NCBI GenBank assembly: GCA_003221085.1
Contig: QHUD01000112.1
Coordinates: forward strand, 1-26,375
DNA from: Gemmatimonadota bacterium
GTDB lineage: Bacteria; Gemmatimonadota; Gemmatimonadetes; Gemmatimonadales; GWC2-71-9
DNA length: 26,375 bases
Direction: 5' to 3'
Position numbers and translations under genes: made by a program
Shown: piece after piece, positions 8,231 through 16,473 of the stretch
Layout of the letters: every line of letters begins with the position of its first letter
Position numbering within the stretch: position 1 is the first letter of the stretch
Notes under the pieces: model-generated
Database searches by the model: none
Seen by the model: the letters and a program-made list of their open reading frames with translations, nothing else
What the model was told of the DNA's origin: nothing

Positions 8231-8620
8231 GTGAACCCGTTCTATCACCGCATCTACAAGGTCGTGCGCCACATTCCCAAGGGCCGGGTGGCGACGTACG
8301 GTCTCGTGGCGCGCCTCGCCGGTCGTCCCGGCGCCGCGCGCACAGTCGGCTGGGCCCTCTCGGCACTCCCCGATGACTCCGACGTACCCTGGTGGCGCGT
8401 GCTCAACGCCGCGGGTCGCATCTCGCTGTCGGGCGCCGACCACAACAGCGTGTTGCAGCGCGCGCTGCTGTTGCGGGAGGGCGTGAAATTCGCCCCCGGG
8501 GGAGCCGTGAATCTGGCGACGTTCGGGTGGCCGGCGGAGGCCTACGACAGCGCGCCCGCGGCCCACACCCGCGCCGCCTCGTCCCGCAGATCGCGAAGGT
8601 TGAAAGGCTTGCGGACGTAG
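8231..8620 (+). CDS. Alkyltransferase-like protein (MGMT fold, Trp in place of catalytic Cys)
   Basis: 129 residues matching the DNA-binding domain of O6-alkylguanine-DNA methyltransferase: FYHRIYKVVRHIPKGRVATYG (first helices; YG tyrosine region), GRPGAARTVGWAL (helix-turn-helix with the Arg finger) and the active-site region VPWWRVLNAAGRIS. The usual PCHRV is PWWRV here (53-57), so the alkyl-accepting cysteine is absent. Proteins of this type bind alkylated guanine and hand the lesion to nucleotide excision repair rather than reversing it. The start is GTG 8231, preceded by a GAGG-containing stretch. The last about 26 residues (DSAPAAHTRAASSRRSRR...) lie in a 79-nt overlap with the convergent histidine kinase gene, are basic and low in complexity, and are unlikely to belong to the fold. 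Confidence 0.9.
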   Translation: MNPFYHRIYKVVRHIPKGRVATYGLVARLAGRPGAARTVGWALSALPDDSDVPWWRVLNAAGRISLSGADHNSVLQRALLLREGVKFAPGGAVNLATFGWPAEAYDSAPAAHTRAASSRRSRRLKGLRT

Positions 8621-10671
8621 CGCAGGCTCAGCCGCGCCAGCACCTCCTCGACCGCGGTCGGCAGATCTCCTGTCGCGACCAGCACCCGGTCCTTGACCCC
8701 GGGGTGGGCCTCCACCAATCGCTCTACGAACAGATGGTCCTCCGCCCGCGTCTGGGCATCCACGAGGATCAGATCGTAGGGATGCGTGCGCGCGAGGTCG
8801 AGCGCGTGTTGTGGATTGCGCGCCACCTCCACCGCGTGTCCGTCGCGGCCGAACAGGGCTTTCACCATGCGGCGCACCGCAGGATCCTCGTCCACCAGGA
8901 GGATGGCGCGCTTCGTTGCCGGCGGCGCGAGGACCTGGGCCTCGGGCATATCACGCGCCCCCGCCTCGGTCGGCGCGGGCGGCAGGTCTACTATGAACGC
9001 GGCGCCGCCTTCGGTGGGCCGCTCGACCGTGATCCGCCCGCCGTGCGCTTCCACGATGGAGTAGGTGATCGAGAGCCCGAGCCCCGTGCCCTGGCCCGGC
9101 TCCTTGGTGGTGAAGAACGGCGTGAAGAGGTGCGGCAGCACGGCGTCCGGGATCCCCGCGCCCGAGTCCGTGACCCGCATGCGCACGCGGTCGTCCACCC
9201 AGGTGCCGAGCAGGATGACGCGCGGTCGCTCCGGCGGATTCTCGGCGACGGCCTGCGCGGCGTTGTTGAGCAGGTTGATCACCACCTGCTGTAGCGCATG
9301 GCGATCCCCCAGCACCGGCGGGAGGGGCGCCAGGTTCTTCTCGATCGTGATGTCCTTGAGCTTGAGGTCGTAGCTCATGAGGAGCAGGGTGCGCTGGATC
9401 ACGTCGTTCAGATCCACCGCGGCCTGCTCGCCGGGTCCCTTGCGGGCGAACGTTAGCAGGTTGCGCACGATCCGTCCCGCGCGATCCGCCTGCTCGTGAA
9501 TCACGCGCAGGTGCCCGCGGTCCTTCGCTCCCAGGTCGTGCTGCTCGAGCAGGAACTCGGACAGCCCGGCGATCGATGTGAGGGGATTGTTGAGCTCGTG
9601 CGCGACGCCCGAGACGAGCTGCCCCACCGCGGCGAGCTTTTCGCTCTGGATCAGCTGCGCCTCGAGCGCCTGCTGATCCGTCACGTCCTCGACCAGCACC
9701 ACGATGTTCTGGTCCTGCGCGGCGGTGGGGGCGGGGGCGGGGGCGGGGATGCGGGCGGCGTTGACGCGGATGGTCCGGCCGAGCGGCGCCGAGCGGAGCA
9801 CCACCGGTTGTACCCGACCGCCCTCCCGCGCCGCGACGAGCAGCTCCTGCAGGGCGGGGGAAGGACCGAGCAGGGCTTCGCCCAGGTCGCACCCGATCAC
9901 CGCCCGGAGCGGCGCGCCCAGCATGGCGGCGAGAGCACGATTGGCCCGGAGGATGGATCCGTGGTCGTCCACCACGGCGATCCCTTCCGACAGCGCATCG
10001 AACGCCGTCTCCCATTGCTCCTTGGCGTGCTGCACCATCTGGAAGAACCGGGCGTTGGCGATCACGATCGCGGCGTGCGTGGCTACCGTGGAGAGCAGCC
10101 GCATGTCCTCCGGGGCGAACGCGCGGTCCCGAGGGTTCGCGATGACGAGCGTGCCCACGACCACGCCGTGCGCGCGCAGCGACACCGCGGCGGCGGAGTC
10201 CACCGCCACGTCCTCCAGCAGCCGCGTCGGCTCGCCGCTCGAGCTGCGAACCAGCTCGAGCCGCTCGCGGCCCAGCGAGCGGGCGACGAGGCCGGGATCG
10301 GAGGGAGCCACCTCACGACCAGCGAGTCCGGCCAGCGTGCCCTCGGCCGCCGTCACGTGAAGCGGACGCTCCCCCCCGGCCCCGCCCCCGCCTTCCCCCT
10401 CTGCCGCGAGCGCGACCAGCGCTCCCTGCGCGTCGAGAAACCGCATCGCATAGCGCACCACCTGCTCCACGATGCGGTCAAGCTGCAAGGAGCCCGCGAG
10501 GATGTAGGAGAGCTCCTGGAGCGAAAACAACTCCGACAGGCGGCGGTTCAGTTCGTCCGCCGCCCGCCGCCGGTCGCGCTCGCTCCGCTCGAGGCGCCGC
10601 TTGAGATGCAGCGCTCCCCAGCCGGACCCGCCCACGAGGAGCAGGACGAGGGCGACGAGAATCAGCGACAT
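8542..10671 (-). CDS. Hybrid sensor histidine kinase (TM-GAF-PAS-HisKA-HATPase-REC)
   Basis: 709 residues from ATG 10671; a GTG three codons upstream (10680) is an alternative, and neither has a Shine-Dalgarno sequence. One N-terminal membrane helix (about 2-20), a short charged coiled segment, GAF (about 50-210), PAS (about 220-335), dimerisation/phospho-acceptor domain with H358 in SGVAHELNNPL, and an ATPase domain with N box QVVINLLNNAAQA (462-474), G1 DSGAGI (502-507), FTPFFTTK and G2 GTGLGLS (528-534). A C-terminal receiver (about 587-700) has D638 in DLILVDAQ and K688. All catalytic residues seen are intact. It probably senses a cytoplasmic ligand near the membrane and feeds a phosphorelay. 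It has no adjacent partner regulator; the free receiver at 23716 is far away. The PAS region contains a PAPAPAP run encoded by a G/C repeat. It overlaps the convergent alkyltransferase-like gene by 79 nt. Confidence 0.94.
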   Translation of the reverse strand: MSLILVALVLLLVGGSGWGALHLKRRLERSERDRRRAADELNRRLSELFSLQELSYILAGSLQLDRIVEQVVRYAMRFLDAQGALVALAAEGEGGGGAGGERPLHVTAAEGTLAGLAGREVAPSDPGLVARSLGRERLELVRSSSGEPTRLLEDVAVDSAAAVSLRAHGVVVGTLVIANPRDRAFAPEDMRLLSTVATHAAIVIANARFFQMVQHAKEQWETAFDALSEGIAVVDDHGSILRANRALAAMLGAPLRAVIGCDLGEALLGPSPALQELLVAAREGGRVQPVVLRSAPLGRTIRVNAARIPAPAPAPTAAQDQNIVVLVEDVTDQQALEAQLIQSEKLAAVGQLVSGVAHELNNPLTSIAGLSEFLLEQHDLGAKDRGHLRVIHEQADRAGRIVRNLLTFARKGPGEQAAVDLNDVIQRTLLLMSYDLKLKDITIEKNLAPLPPVLGDRHALQQVVINLLNNAAQAVAENPPERPRVILLGTWVDDRVRMRVTDSGAGIPDAVLPHLFTPFFTTKEPGQGTGLGLSITYSIVEAHGGRITVERPTEGGAAFIVDLPPAPTEAGARDMPEAQVLAPPATKRAILLVDEDPAVRRMVKALFGRDGHAVEVARNPQHALDLARTHPYDLILVDAQTRAEDHLFVERLVEAHPGVKDRVLVATGDLPTAVEEVLARLSLRYVRKPFNLRDLRDEAARVWAAGALS
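9727..9748. repeat. G5-C-G5-C-G5-C-G4 tract inside the kinase gene
   Basis: Four G runs (9727-9731, 9733-9737, 9739-9743, 9745-9748) separated by single C bases on the plus strand. On the minus coding strand this reads as the Pro/Ala run in the PAS region of the kinase. The pattern fits a G-quadruplex with very short loops and is also prone to slippage. Confidence 0.7.
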
Positions 10672-10695
10672 GGTTGGCACAAGAATAATGGCTGC

Positions 10696-10724
10696 TTGAC
10701 CCTCGGAATCCCGACTTTTAAATT
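10696..10724 (+). promoter_or_regulatory. Candidate sigma-70 promoter for the porin/flavinylation operon
   Basis: TTGACC at 10696-10701 and TAAATT at 10719-10724, separated by 17 nt, lie in the only AT-rich stretch between the divergent kinase and porin genes. Transcription would start near 10731. A Shine-Dalgarno GGAG (10768-10771) sits 5 nt before the porin ATG at 10777. Spacing and position are good; the -10 matches consensus at four of six positions. Confidence 0.45.
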
Positions 10725-10776
10725 CGGCTATCGCTGTTTGATACCCATTCTCAACTAGTTTTCCTCCGGAGTTCTA

Positions 10777-11898
10777 ATGCGGACGCTGCTCGGGCTGGGC
10801 TTCCTGGTCCTCATAGCGCCCTGCCCCCTCCAGCTCCTCGCCGCGCAGGAGCGCACCACGGTCGGTGGCTATGGCGAGGTGCATTACACCAACCCGACAG
10901 GCCCCAAGAGTCCCCCCGTCGTCAACCTCGCCCGTTTCGTCGTCTACCTCGCGCACAGCTTCGATGATGGCTTGGCGTTCCGCTCTGAGCTCGAAGTGGA
11001 GGACGCGAAGGTCGAGGGGGGGCAGGCGGGCGGGGAGGTCGCGGTCGAGCAGGCCTACCTCGATTACCGCCTCGGGGACTGGATCACGCTGCGCACGGGG
11101 CTCGTGCTGGCCCCGGTTGGGATCATCAACGAAACGCACGAGCCGCCGACTTTCAACGGCGTGGACCGCCCCGGCTTCGATCACGACGTGATTCCCACCA
11201 CCTGGCGCGACATCGGCATCGGCGCGGTCGGCACGATTCCAGGAGGCAGCGGGCTCGCCTATCGCGTGTACCTCGTGAACGGGCTCCGCGCCCAGGGCTT
11301 TTCGGCCGGCGAGGGGATCCGGGAAGGACGCCAAGAGGGCCGCCAGGCGAGCTTCGCGAACCCGTCCCTCACCGGCCGGCTCGAATGGGCACGCCCGGGC
11401 GTGAAGATCGGCGGGTCATTCTGGTACGGAGGTACAGCCGACACGAACGCCGCCGTCGGGACCGGGAGTTTCGGGGCTCCGGTGGCACTCCTTTCCGCGG
11501 ATGCGCGCTACGAGAGCGGGCCGTTCACGGCGCGGGCCGTGGTTGCAAACATCAGCGTGAGTGACGCCCGGGCGATCAACGCCGCGTACGGGCAGTCCGT
11601 CGGCAGCCGCATCGCCGGGGGCTATATCGAAGGGGCCTACAATCTGCTGCGCCTCGTCGCGCCGGCGTCCTCCCAGAAGCTCAACGCCTTCCTCCGCCAC
11701 GAGCGCTACGATACCCAGGCGAGCGTTCCCGCCGGCGTGACGCGGGACCGGTCGCTGGCCCGCCGCATCACGACCTTCGGCGTCACCTACAAACCCACCT
11801 GGAACACCGCGTTCAAGGGCGACTATCAGCTGCTCCGCAACGCGGCGGGCGCGGGCGAGCTCGAGGTGCTGAGCCTCGGCGTCGGCTACCAGTTCTGA
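10777..11898 (+). CDS. Porin-like outer-membrane channel
   Basis: 373 residues with a signal peptide (MRTLLGLGFLVLIAPCPLQL, cleavage probably after LLAAQ). The mature part starts with a typical barrel strand TTVGGYGEVHYTN and continues with alternating strands: ARFVVYLAHSF, AFRSELEVEDA, EQAYLDYRLGDWITLRTGLVLAPVG. It ends LEVLSLGVGYQF with the C-terminal Phe used for outer-membrane insertion. It resembles phosphate-selective (OprO/OprP) or general porins of about 370-420 residues. It is the first gene of a cluster in which the next gene begins 1 nt after its stop. Being co-transcribed with an FMN-binding protein and ApbE suggests that it admits a substrate or ion for the periplasmic redox unit, which is inference. 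A GGAG Shine-Dalgarno sequence supports ATG 10777. Confidence 0.87.
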   Translation: MRTLLGLGFLVLIAPCPLQLLAAQERTTVGGYGEVHYTNPTGPKSPPVVNLARFVVYLAHSFDDGLAFRSELEVEDAKVEGGQAGGEVAVEQAYLDYRLGDWITLRTGLVLAPVGIINETHEPPTFNGVDRPGFDHDVIPTTWRDIGIGAVGTIPGGSGLAYRVYLVNGLRAQGFSAGEGIREGRQEGRQASFANPSLTGRLEWARPGVKIGGSFWYGGTADTNAAVGTGSFGAPVALLSADARYESGPFTARAVVANISVSDARAINAAYGQSVGSRIAGGYIEGAYNLLRLVAPASSQKLNAFLRHERYDTQASVPAGVTRDRSLARRITTFGVTYKPTWNTAFKGDYQLLRNAAGAGELEVLSLGVGYQF

Positions 11899-11899
11899 C

Positions 11900-12373
11900 G
11901 TGAGCATCGCGCTCGCGCTTCTCCTGCTCGCGGCGCAATCGCCCGCCGCCCCGCCCGCGAAGCTCGCTGCCTCGATCGCCCGGGTGTTCGGGGCCGGCGC
12001 CCGGGTCGACACGCTGCGGGTGGACACGACCCGCGTGCTGCGCGTGTCGCGCGCAGACTCGCTCATCGGCTTCGCCGCCGTCGGCAACGTGCTGGGCAAG
12101 GATCAACCGATCACCTTCCTGGTGGCCGTCGATGCGATGGACCGCTTGAAGGACGTCGACATCCTCGTGTACCGCGAGCCGTACGGCGGCGAGGTGGCGT
12201 ACGAGCCGTGGCGGCGGCAGTTCCGGGGTAAGCGCGCGAGCGATTCGCTGCGCGTGGGGAAAGAGATTCGCAGCATCTCGGGCGCCACGATCAGCGTGCA
12301 CGCGGTCACGCTCGCCGTGCGGCAGATGCTCGCGGACCTCACCGCGTGGCATCAGAGCGAAGCGATCCGATGA
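11900..12373 (+). CDS. FMN-binding domain protein, probable covalent flavinylation target of ApbE
   Basis: 157 residues. The GTG start at 11900 lies 1 nt after the porin stop. A short signal peptide or anchor (MSIALALLLLAAQSPAAPPA) is followed by an FMN-binding domain like that of RnfG/NqrC: LIGFAAVGNVLGKDQPITFLV and VDILVYREPYGGEVAYEPW, then the flavin-attachment motif SGATIS (127-132), where T130 would be esterified to FMN. The first conserved Gly-rich strands and the GGEV turn are present. It should sit in the periplasm or on the outer face of the inner membrane and carry one-electron transfer. Its stop overlaps the start of the membrane protein gene (ATGA), and ApbE, the enzyme that attaches FMN, is encoded two genes downstream. 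The context makes the assignment strong. Confidence 0.88.
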   Translation: MSIALALLLLAAQSPAAPPAKLAASIARVFGAGARVDTLRVDTTRVLRVSRADSLIGFAAVGNVLGKDQPITFLVAVDAMDRLKDVDILVYREPYGGEVAYEPWRRQFRGKRASDSLRVGKEIRSISGATISVHAVTLAVRQMLADLTAWHQSEAIR

Positions 12374-12879
12374 CCGTCACGTGGCGCAGCGTGCCCGCGC
12401 CGCTCCGCACGCTCGCGCGCTGGGTGACGATCGTCCAGGTGGTGGGCTACACCACCTCGCTCATATTCGTGTGGCACACGACGCGGCTCGTCCCCCCGGG
12501 AGTGGCGGCGCGCTACCGCGGCGCCGACCCCCTGACGAGCGAGGGAGCGATGCAGTTCCCCAAGTCGTTCGCGGAGATGCTGACGATCACCCACACGCAT
12601 CTCCTTTCGATGGTGGTGATCTTTCTGCTTACGGGGCTGGGGTTGGCGCTGTGCGAGCGGCCGTCCGAAGGCTGGAAACGCTGGCTCATCGCCGAGCCGT
12701 TCGTGGCGTTGCTGGTGTCGTTTTCCGCGATGTGGCTCATGCGGTACGTCGATCCGTCCTTCAGCTGGCTGCTCGAGGCCTCGAGCGCGGTGCTCGCGGT
12801 GACGTTCTACGTGCAGTCGTACCTCATCTTGCGGGAGCTGCGGCAAGTGGAACGGGAGGGGCACCGTGGGTCTGCGTGA
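12370..12879 (+). CDS. Four-helix membrane protein of the flavinylation cluster
   Basis: 169 residues from ATG 12370, which overlaps the preceding TGA by 4 nt (translational coupling); an in-frame ATG at 12346 inside the previous gene is less likely. Four hydrophobic helices are visible: about 18-38, 73-95, 104-125 and 133-154. Histidines in or beside helices (H36, H75 and H77 in ITHTHLLSM) could bind haem or a metal, but no established haem motif is complete. The loop between helices 1 and 2 (about 40-68) is hydrophilic. I do not recognise the family. Position between an FMN-binding protein and ApbE suggests an inner-membrane electron conduit or anchor that passes electrons from quinol to the flavoprotein. 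That role is inferred from context only. Confidence 0.82.
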   Translation: MTVTWRSVPAPLRTLARWVTIVQVVGYTTSLIFVWHTTRLVPPGVAARYRGADPLTSEGAMQFPKSFAEMLTITHTHLLSMVVIFLLTGLGLALCERPSEGWKRWLIAEPFVALLVSFSAMWLMRYVDPSFSWLLEASSAVLAVTFYVQSYLILRELRQVEREGHRGSA

Positions 12880-12881
12880 TC

Positions 12882-12909
12882 GTAGGGGCGCAGCATGCTG
12901 CGCCCCTAC
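12882..12909. repeat. 28-bp perfect palindrome, copy 1 (between membrane protein gene and apbE)
   Basis: Left half GTAGGGGCGCAGCA (12882-12895) is followed at once by its exact reverse complement (12896-12909). It fills the space between the stop codon at 12877-12879 and the apbE ATG at 12911. A second copy with 27 of 28 identical bases lies at 14318-14345 inside engB. Two near-identical copies 1.4 kb apart point to a small dispersed palindromic element (REP or RPE-like) rather than a simple terminator; no T-run follows it. Confidence 0.88.
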
Positions 12910-12910
12910 C

Positions 12911-13849
12911 ATGTCCCGCCGCTACTTCTTGGGTGCCTTCGGCGTCGGGGTTGCGGGCATCTTCGTCCCCCGCCTGCCGCGGTGGCGCGCGGACGACGTC
13001 TTCGTCGAGCGTTGGTCCTGGGTCATGGGGCAGCCGGTCCACGTGATGGTGTTCGCGGGCTCGGAGCTGGAAGGGCTCGACGCCTGCGCGGCGGCGCTGG
13101 CCGAGCTGCGACGGGTGGAGAGCAGGCTGACGCTGTTCGACGCGGCGAGCGACCTGTGCGAGCTGAACCGCCGCGCCGGCCGGAAACCGATGCGGGTGGA
13201 CGAGGACCTCCGGCTCATCCTGGCTCAGGCCGGCGCCTTCAAGCGCGCTACCGGGGGCGCGTTTGATGTGGCGGTCGAGCCCCTGATGCGGGTCTGGGGA
13301 TTTCACGAGCCCCGGGCGACCGCACCGACGGCCCCGGAGCTCGCCGAGGCCCGCGAGGCCGTTCGGGCCGCGGTGGTGGAGCTCGATGGCGACGTGGCCC
13401 GATGCCCGAATGCCCACACGCAGCTCGACTTCGGTGGGATCGGCGTCGGCTACGGGATCGACCGGGCGCTGGGCGTGCTCCACGCGCGCGGGCTGCGACG
13501 TGCGTTCATCGATGTGAGTGGCGATATGGGCGCCCTGGGTGCGCCCCCGGGAGAGCCGGGCTGGCTGGTCGAGATCGCCGACCCCGATCGAGAGAGAAAC
13601 GGCCGCCCCGTGACGGCGACCCGGCTGCGCGACGCCGCCCTTGCGACCTCGACGAACACCGAGTCGGTGGTGCGCTATGGATCGCTCGTCGCGGGTCACG
13701 TCATGGACCCCGCATCAGGGTGGCCGGCCCGGGCGCTGCGGCAGGCCTCCGTGGTCACGCGGACGGCGGTGGCGGCGGACGCGCTGTCGACGGCCATGCT
13801 GGTAACGGGCCGGGCACCGGTGGGCGTGCTGCAGGCGTACGCGGTCTGA
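12911..13849 (+). CDS. apbE: FAD:protein FMN transferase, Tat-exported
   Basis: 312 residues. The N-terminus MSRRYFLGAFGVGVAGIFVP is a twin-arginine signal (SRRxFLG), so the enzyme works outside the cytoplasm. ApbE features follow: GGAFDVAVEPLMRVWG (115-130), the flavin-binding loop DFGGIGVGYGIDRA (173-186), SGDMGALG, HVMDPASGWPA (263-273) and the Mg2+ site AADALSTA with D290 and T294. It transfers FMN from FAD to Thr in an S/T-GAT motif; the FMN-binding protein two genes upstream has one. The usual Lys of GGIAKGY is Val here. The start is debatable. ATG 12911 gives a classic Tat start but has no Shine-Dalgarno sequence because the palindrome sits there. GTG 12866, with GGAGGGG at 12855-12861, would add 15 residues and overlap the previous gene by 14 nt. 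Confidence 0.92.
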   Translation: MSRRYFLGAFGVGVAGIFVPRLPRWRADDVFVERWSWVMGQPVHVMVFAGSELEGLDACAAALAELRRVESRLTLFDAASDLCELNRRAGRKPMRVDEDLRLILAQAGAFKRATGGAFDVAVEPLMRVWGFHEPRATAPTAPELAEAREAVRAAVVELDGDVARCPNAHTQLDFGGIGVGYGIDRALGVLHARGLRRAFIDVSGDMGALGAPPGEPGWLVEIADPDRERNGRPVTATRLRDAALATSTNTESVVRYGSLVAGHVMDPASGWPARALRQASVVTRTAVAADALSTAMLVTGRAPVGVLQAYAV

Positions 13850-13870
13850 GCTCTCGTGATCCTCGGGGTT

Positions 13871-13926
13871 GCGCCCGGGGTCAGTAGGGACCCTGGGGCA
13901 AACTGACCCCGGGCGCGAGCCCGGGG
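13871..13926. repeat. Compound palindromic element between apbE and engB, covering the engB stop
   Basis: GCGCCCGGGGTCAG (13871-13884) pairs perfectly with CTGACCCCGGGCGC (13903-13916) around an 18-nt loop. An overlapping alternative hairpin pairs CCCCGGGC (13907-13914) with GCCCGGGG (13919-13926). The element starts 21 nt after the apbE stop and runs over the last codons of engB, which ends at 13881. It may act as a bidirectional terminator for the convergent genes, though no T-run is present. Alternatively it is a second kind of dispersed palindrome that supplied a new engB C-terminus. Confidence 0.75.
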
Positions 13927-14305
13927 TCTCTGGGAGGCCTTCGGATCAGACCTGCAATGGCTTCTCGTAGGTCGGCAATCCCCTCCTTCTCCCGCGCGCT
14001 CGTGACGATCATCTGATCGTCCTCGAGCTCGAGGGCGCCTCGCAGCTCGGCTGCGCGGCGCGCCCGTGCGGCCCGCGCCACCACGTCGCTCTTCGTGAGC
14101 GCCGCCAGCACCGGAGTCTCGCGCTCGGCGAAGATCTCCTGCATCGCGCGGTCGTCTTCGGAGGGGTCGCGGCGGATGTCGAGCAGCCAGAGGACGCCGA
14201 TAAGGCGGGGGCGGTCGACGGCGTGGGTGATGAGCAGCCGGAACGCCCGCCGGTCGGTCTGGGAAGCTCGGGCGTAGCCGTATCCCGGAAGGTCGAGCAG
14301 ATAGT

Positions 14306-14345
14306 ACCACGCGTGGTGTAGGGGCGCAGCATGCGGCGCCCCTAC
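14306..14345. repeat. 28-bp palindrome copy 2 inside engB, with an adjacent 12-bp palindrome
   Basis: The 28-mer at 14318-14345 matches copy 1 (12882-12909) at 27 of 28 positions; the single change, T to G at 14335, makes one mismatch in the stem. It is read in frame on the minus strand as part of the EngB insertion GAPHAAPLHH. Directly beside it lies a perfect 12-bp palindrome ACCACGCGTGGT (14306-14317), encoding the following HHAW. The insertion sits just before the G3 strand (WYYLLDLPGYG), where EngB proteins normally have a short turn. Confidence 0.88.
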
Positions 14346-14560
14346 GGGTCCCCCCATGGGCATCAGAAACGCGTTCATCATCCGCGTCTTCCCCGGCGTC
14401 CCAGACACCTTCGCGATTCGTCGTCCGGCCAGGGCGTTCAAGAGGCTGGATTTTCCGACGTTGGAGCGGCCGATCAGGGCGATTTCGGGGAGGCCAGGAG
14501 CGAGTGGGACGTCGGCCCTGGGGAACGAGCCGATGAAACGGGGTTCGGGAGCGGAGGCGG

Positions 14561-15811
<1,251 letters not shown>

Positions 15812-15852
15812 CTGGCTTTAGTATGGGAAGGTCGGGTGACCGGCGCAAGCCG

Positions 15853-16473
15853 TCACTTCTTCTTCCCATCGTCGATCTCCTGGAAGTTCGCTATCACGTG
15901 GTCAATTAGCCCGTATTCCTTGGCCTCTTCGGCCGACATGAACCGGTCGCGGTCCATGTCCTTTTCGATGTGCTCCACGGGCTTGCCCGTGTGTTTGGCG
16001 TACAGCTCGTTGAGCTTGCCGCGCAGGTAGAGGATCTCCCGCGCCTGGATCTCGATGTCGGCAGCCGTGCCCTGTGTCCCCCCCGACGGCTGGTGCATCA
16101 TGATGCGCGCGTGGGGCAGGGCCGAACGCTTCCCCTTGCGGCCGGCGGCGAGTAGGAACGACCCCATCGAGGCCGCCATCCCCATGCAGATCGTGTTCAC
16201 CGGCGCGCGCAGGAATTGCATCGTGTCGTAGATCGCCATCCCCGAGGAGACGAGTCCGCCGGGTGAGTTGATGTACAGATAGATGTCCCGCTCCGGGTTG
16301 TCCGCGTCGAGGAACAGGAGCTGCGCGATGATGATGTTCGAGACTTCGTCGTTGATCTGGGTGCCCAGGAACACGATGCGGTCCATGAGCAGCCGGCTGA
16401 AGATGTCATAGGTGCGCTCGCCCCGGCTGGAGCGCTCGATGATGTAGGGCGGGTAAATCTGATTCCTTGTCAC
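15853..16473 (-). CDS. clpP: ATP-dependent Clp protease proteolytic subunit ClpP
   Basis: 206 residues. The serine-protease triad is visible: S102 in GMAASMGS, H127 in MMHQPSGG and D176 in DRDRFMS. The oligomerisation/handle region and the N-terminal axial loop region (IIERSSRGERTYDIFSRLL) are normal. ClpP forms a 14-mer chamber that degrades proteins delivered by ClpX, encoded next. The GTG start at 16473 overlaps the tig stop codon by 4 nt (GTGA), implying translational coupling. The first residues MTRNQIYPPY would be processed as a short propeptide. Confidence 0.98.
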   Translation of the reverse strand: MTRNQIYPPYIIERSSRGERTYDIFSRLLMDRIVFLGTQINDEVSNIIIAQLLFLDADNPERDIYLYINSPGGLVSSGMAIYDTMQFLRAPVNTICMGMAASMGSFLLAAGRKGKRSALPHARIMMHQPSGGTQGTAADIEIQAREILYLRGKLNELYAKHTGKPVEHIEKDMDRDRFMSAEEAKEYGLIDHVIANFQEIDDGKKK

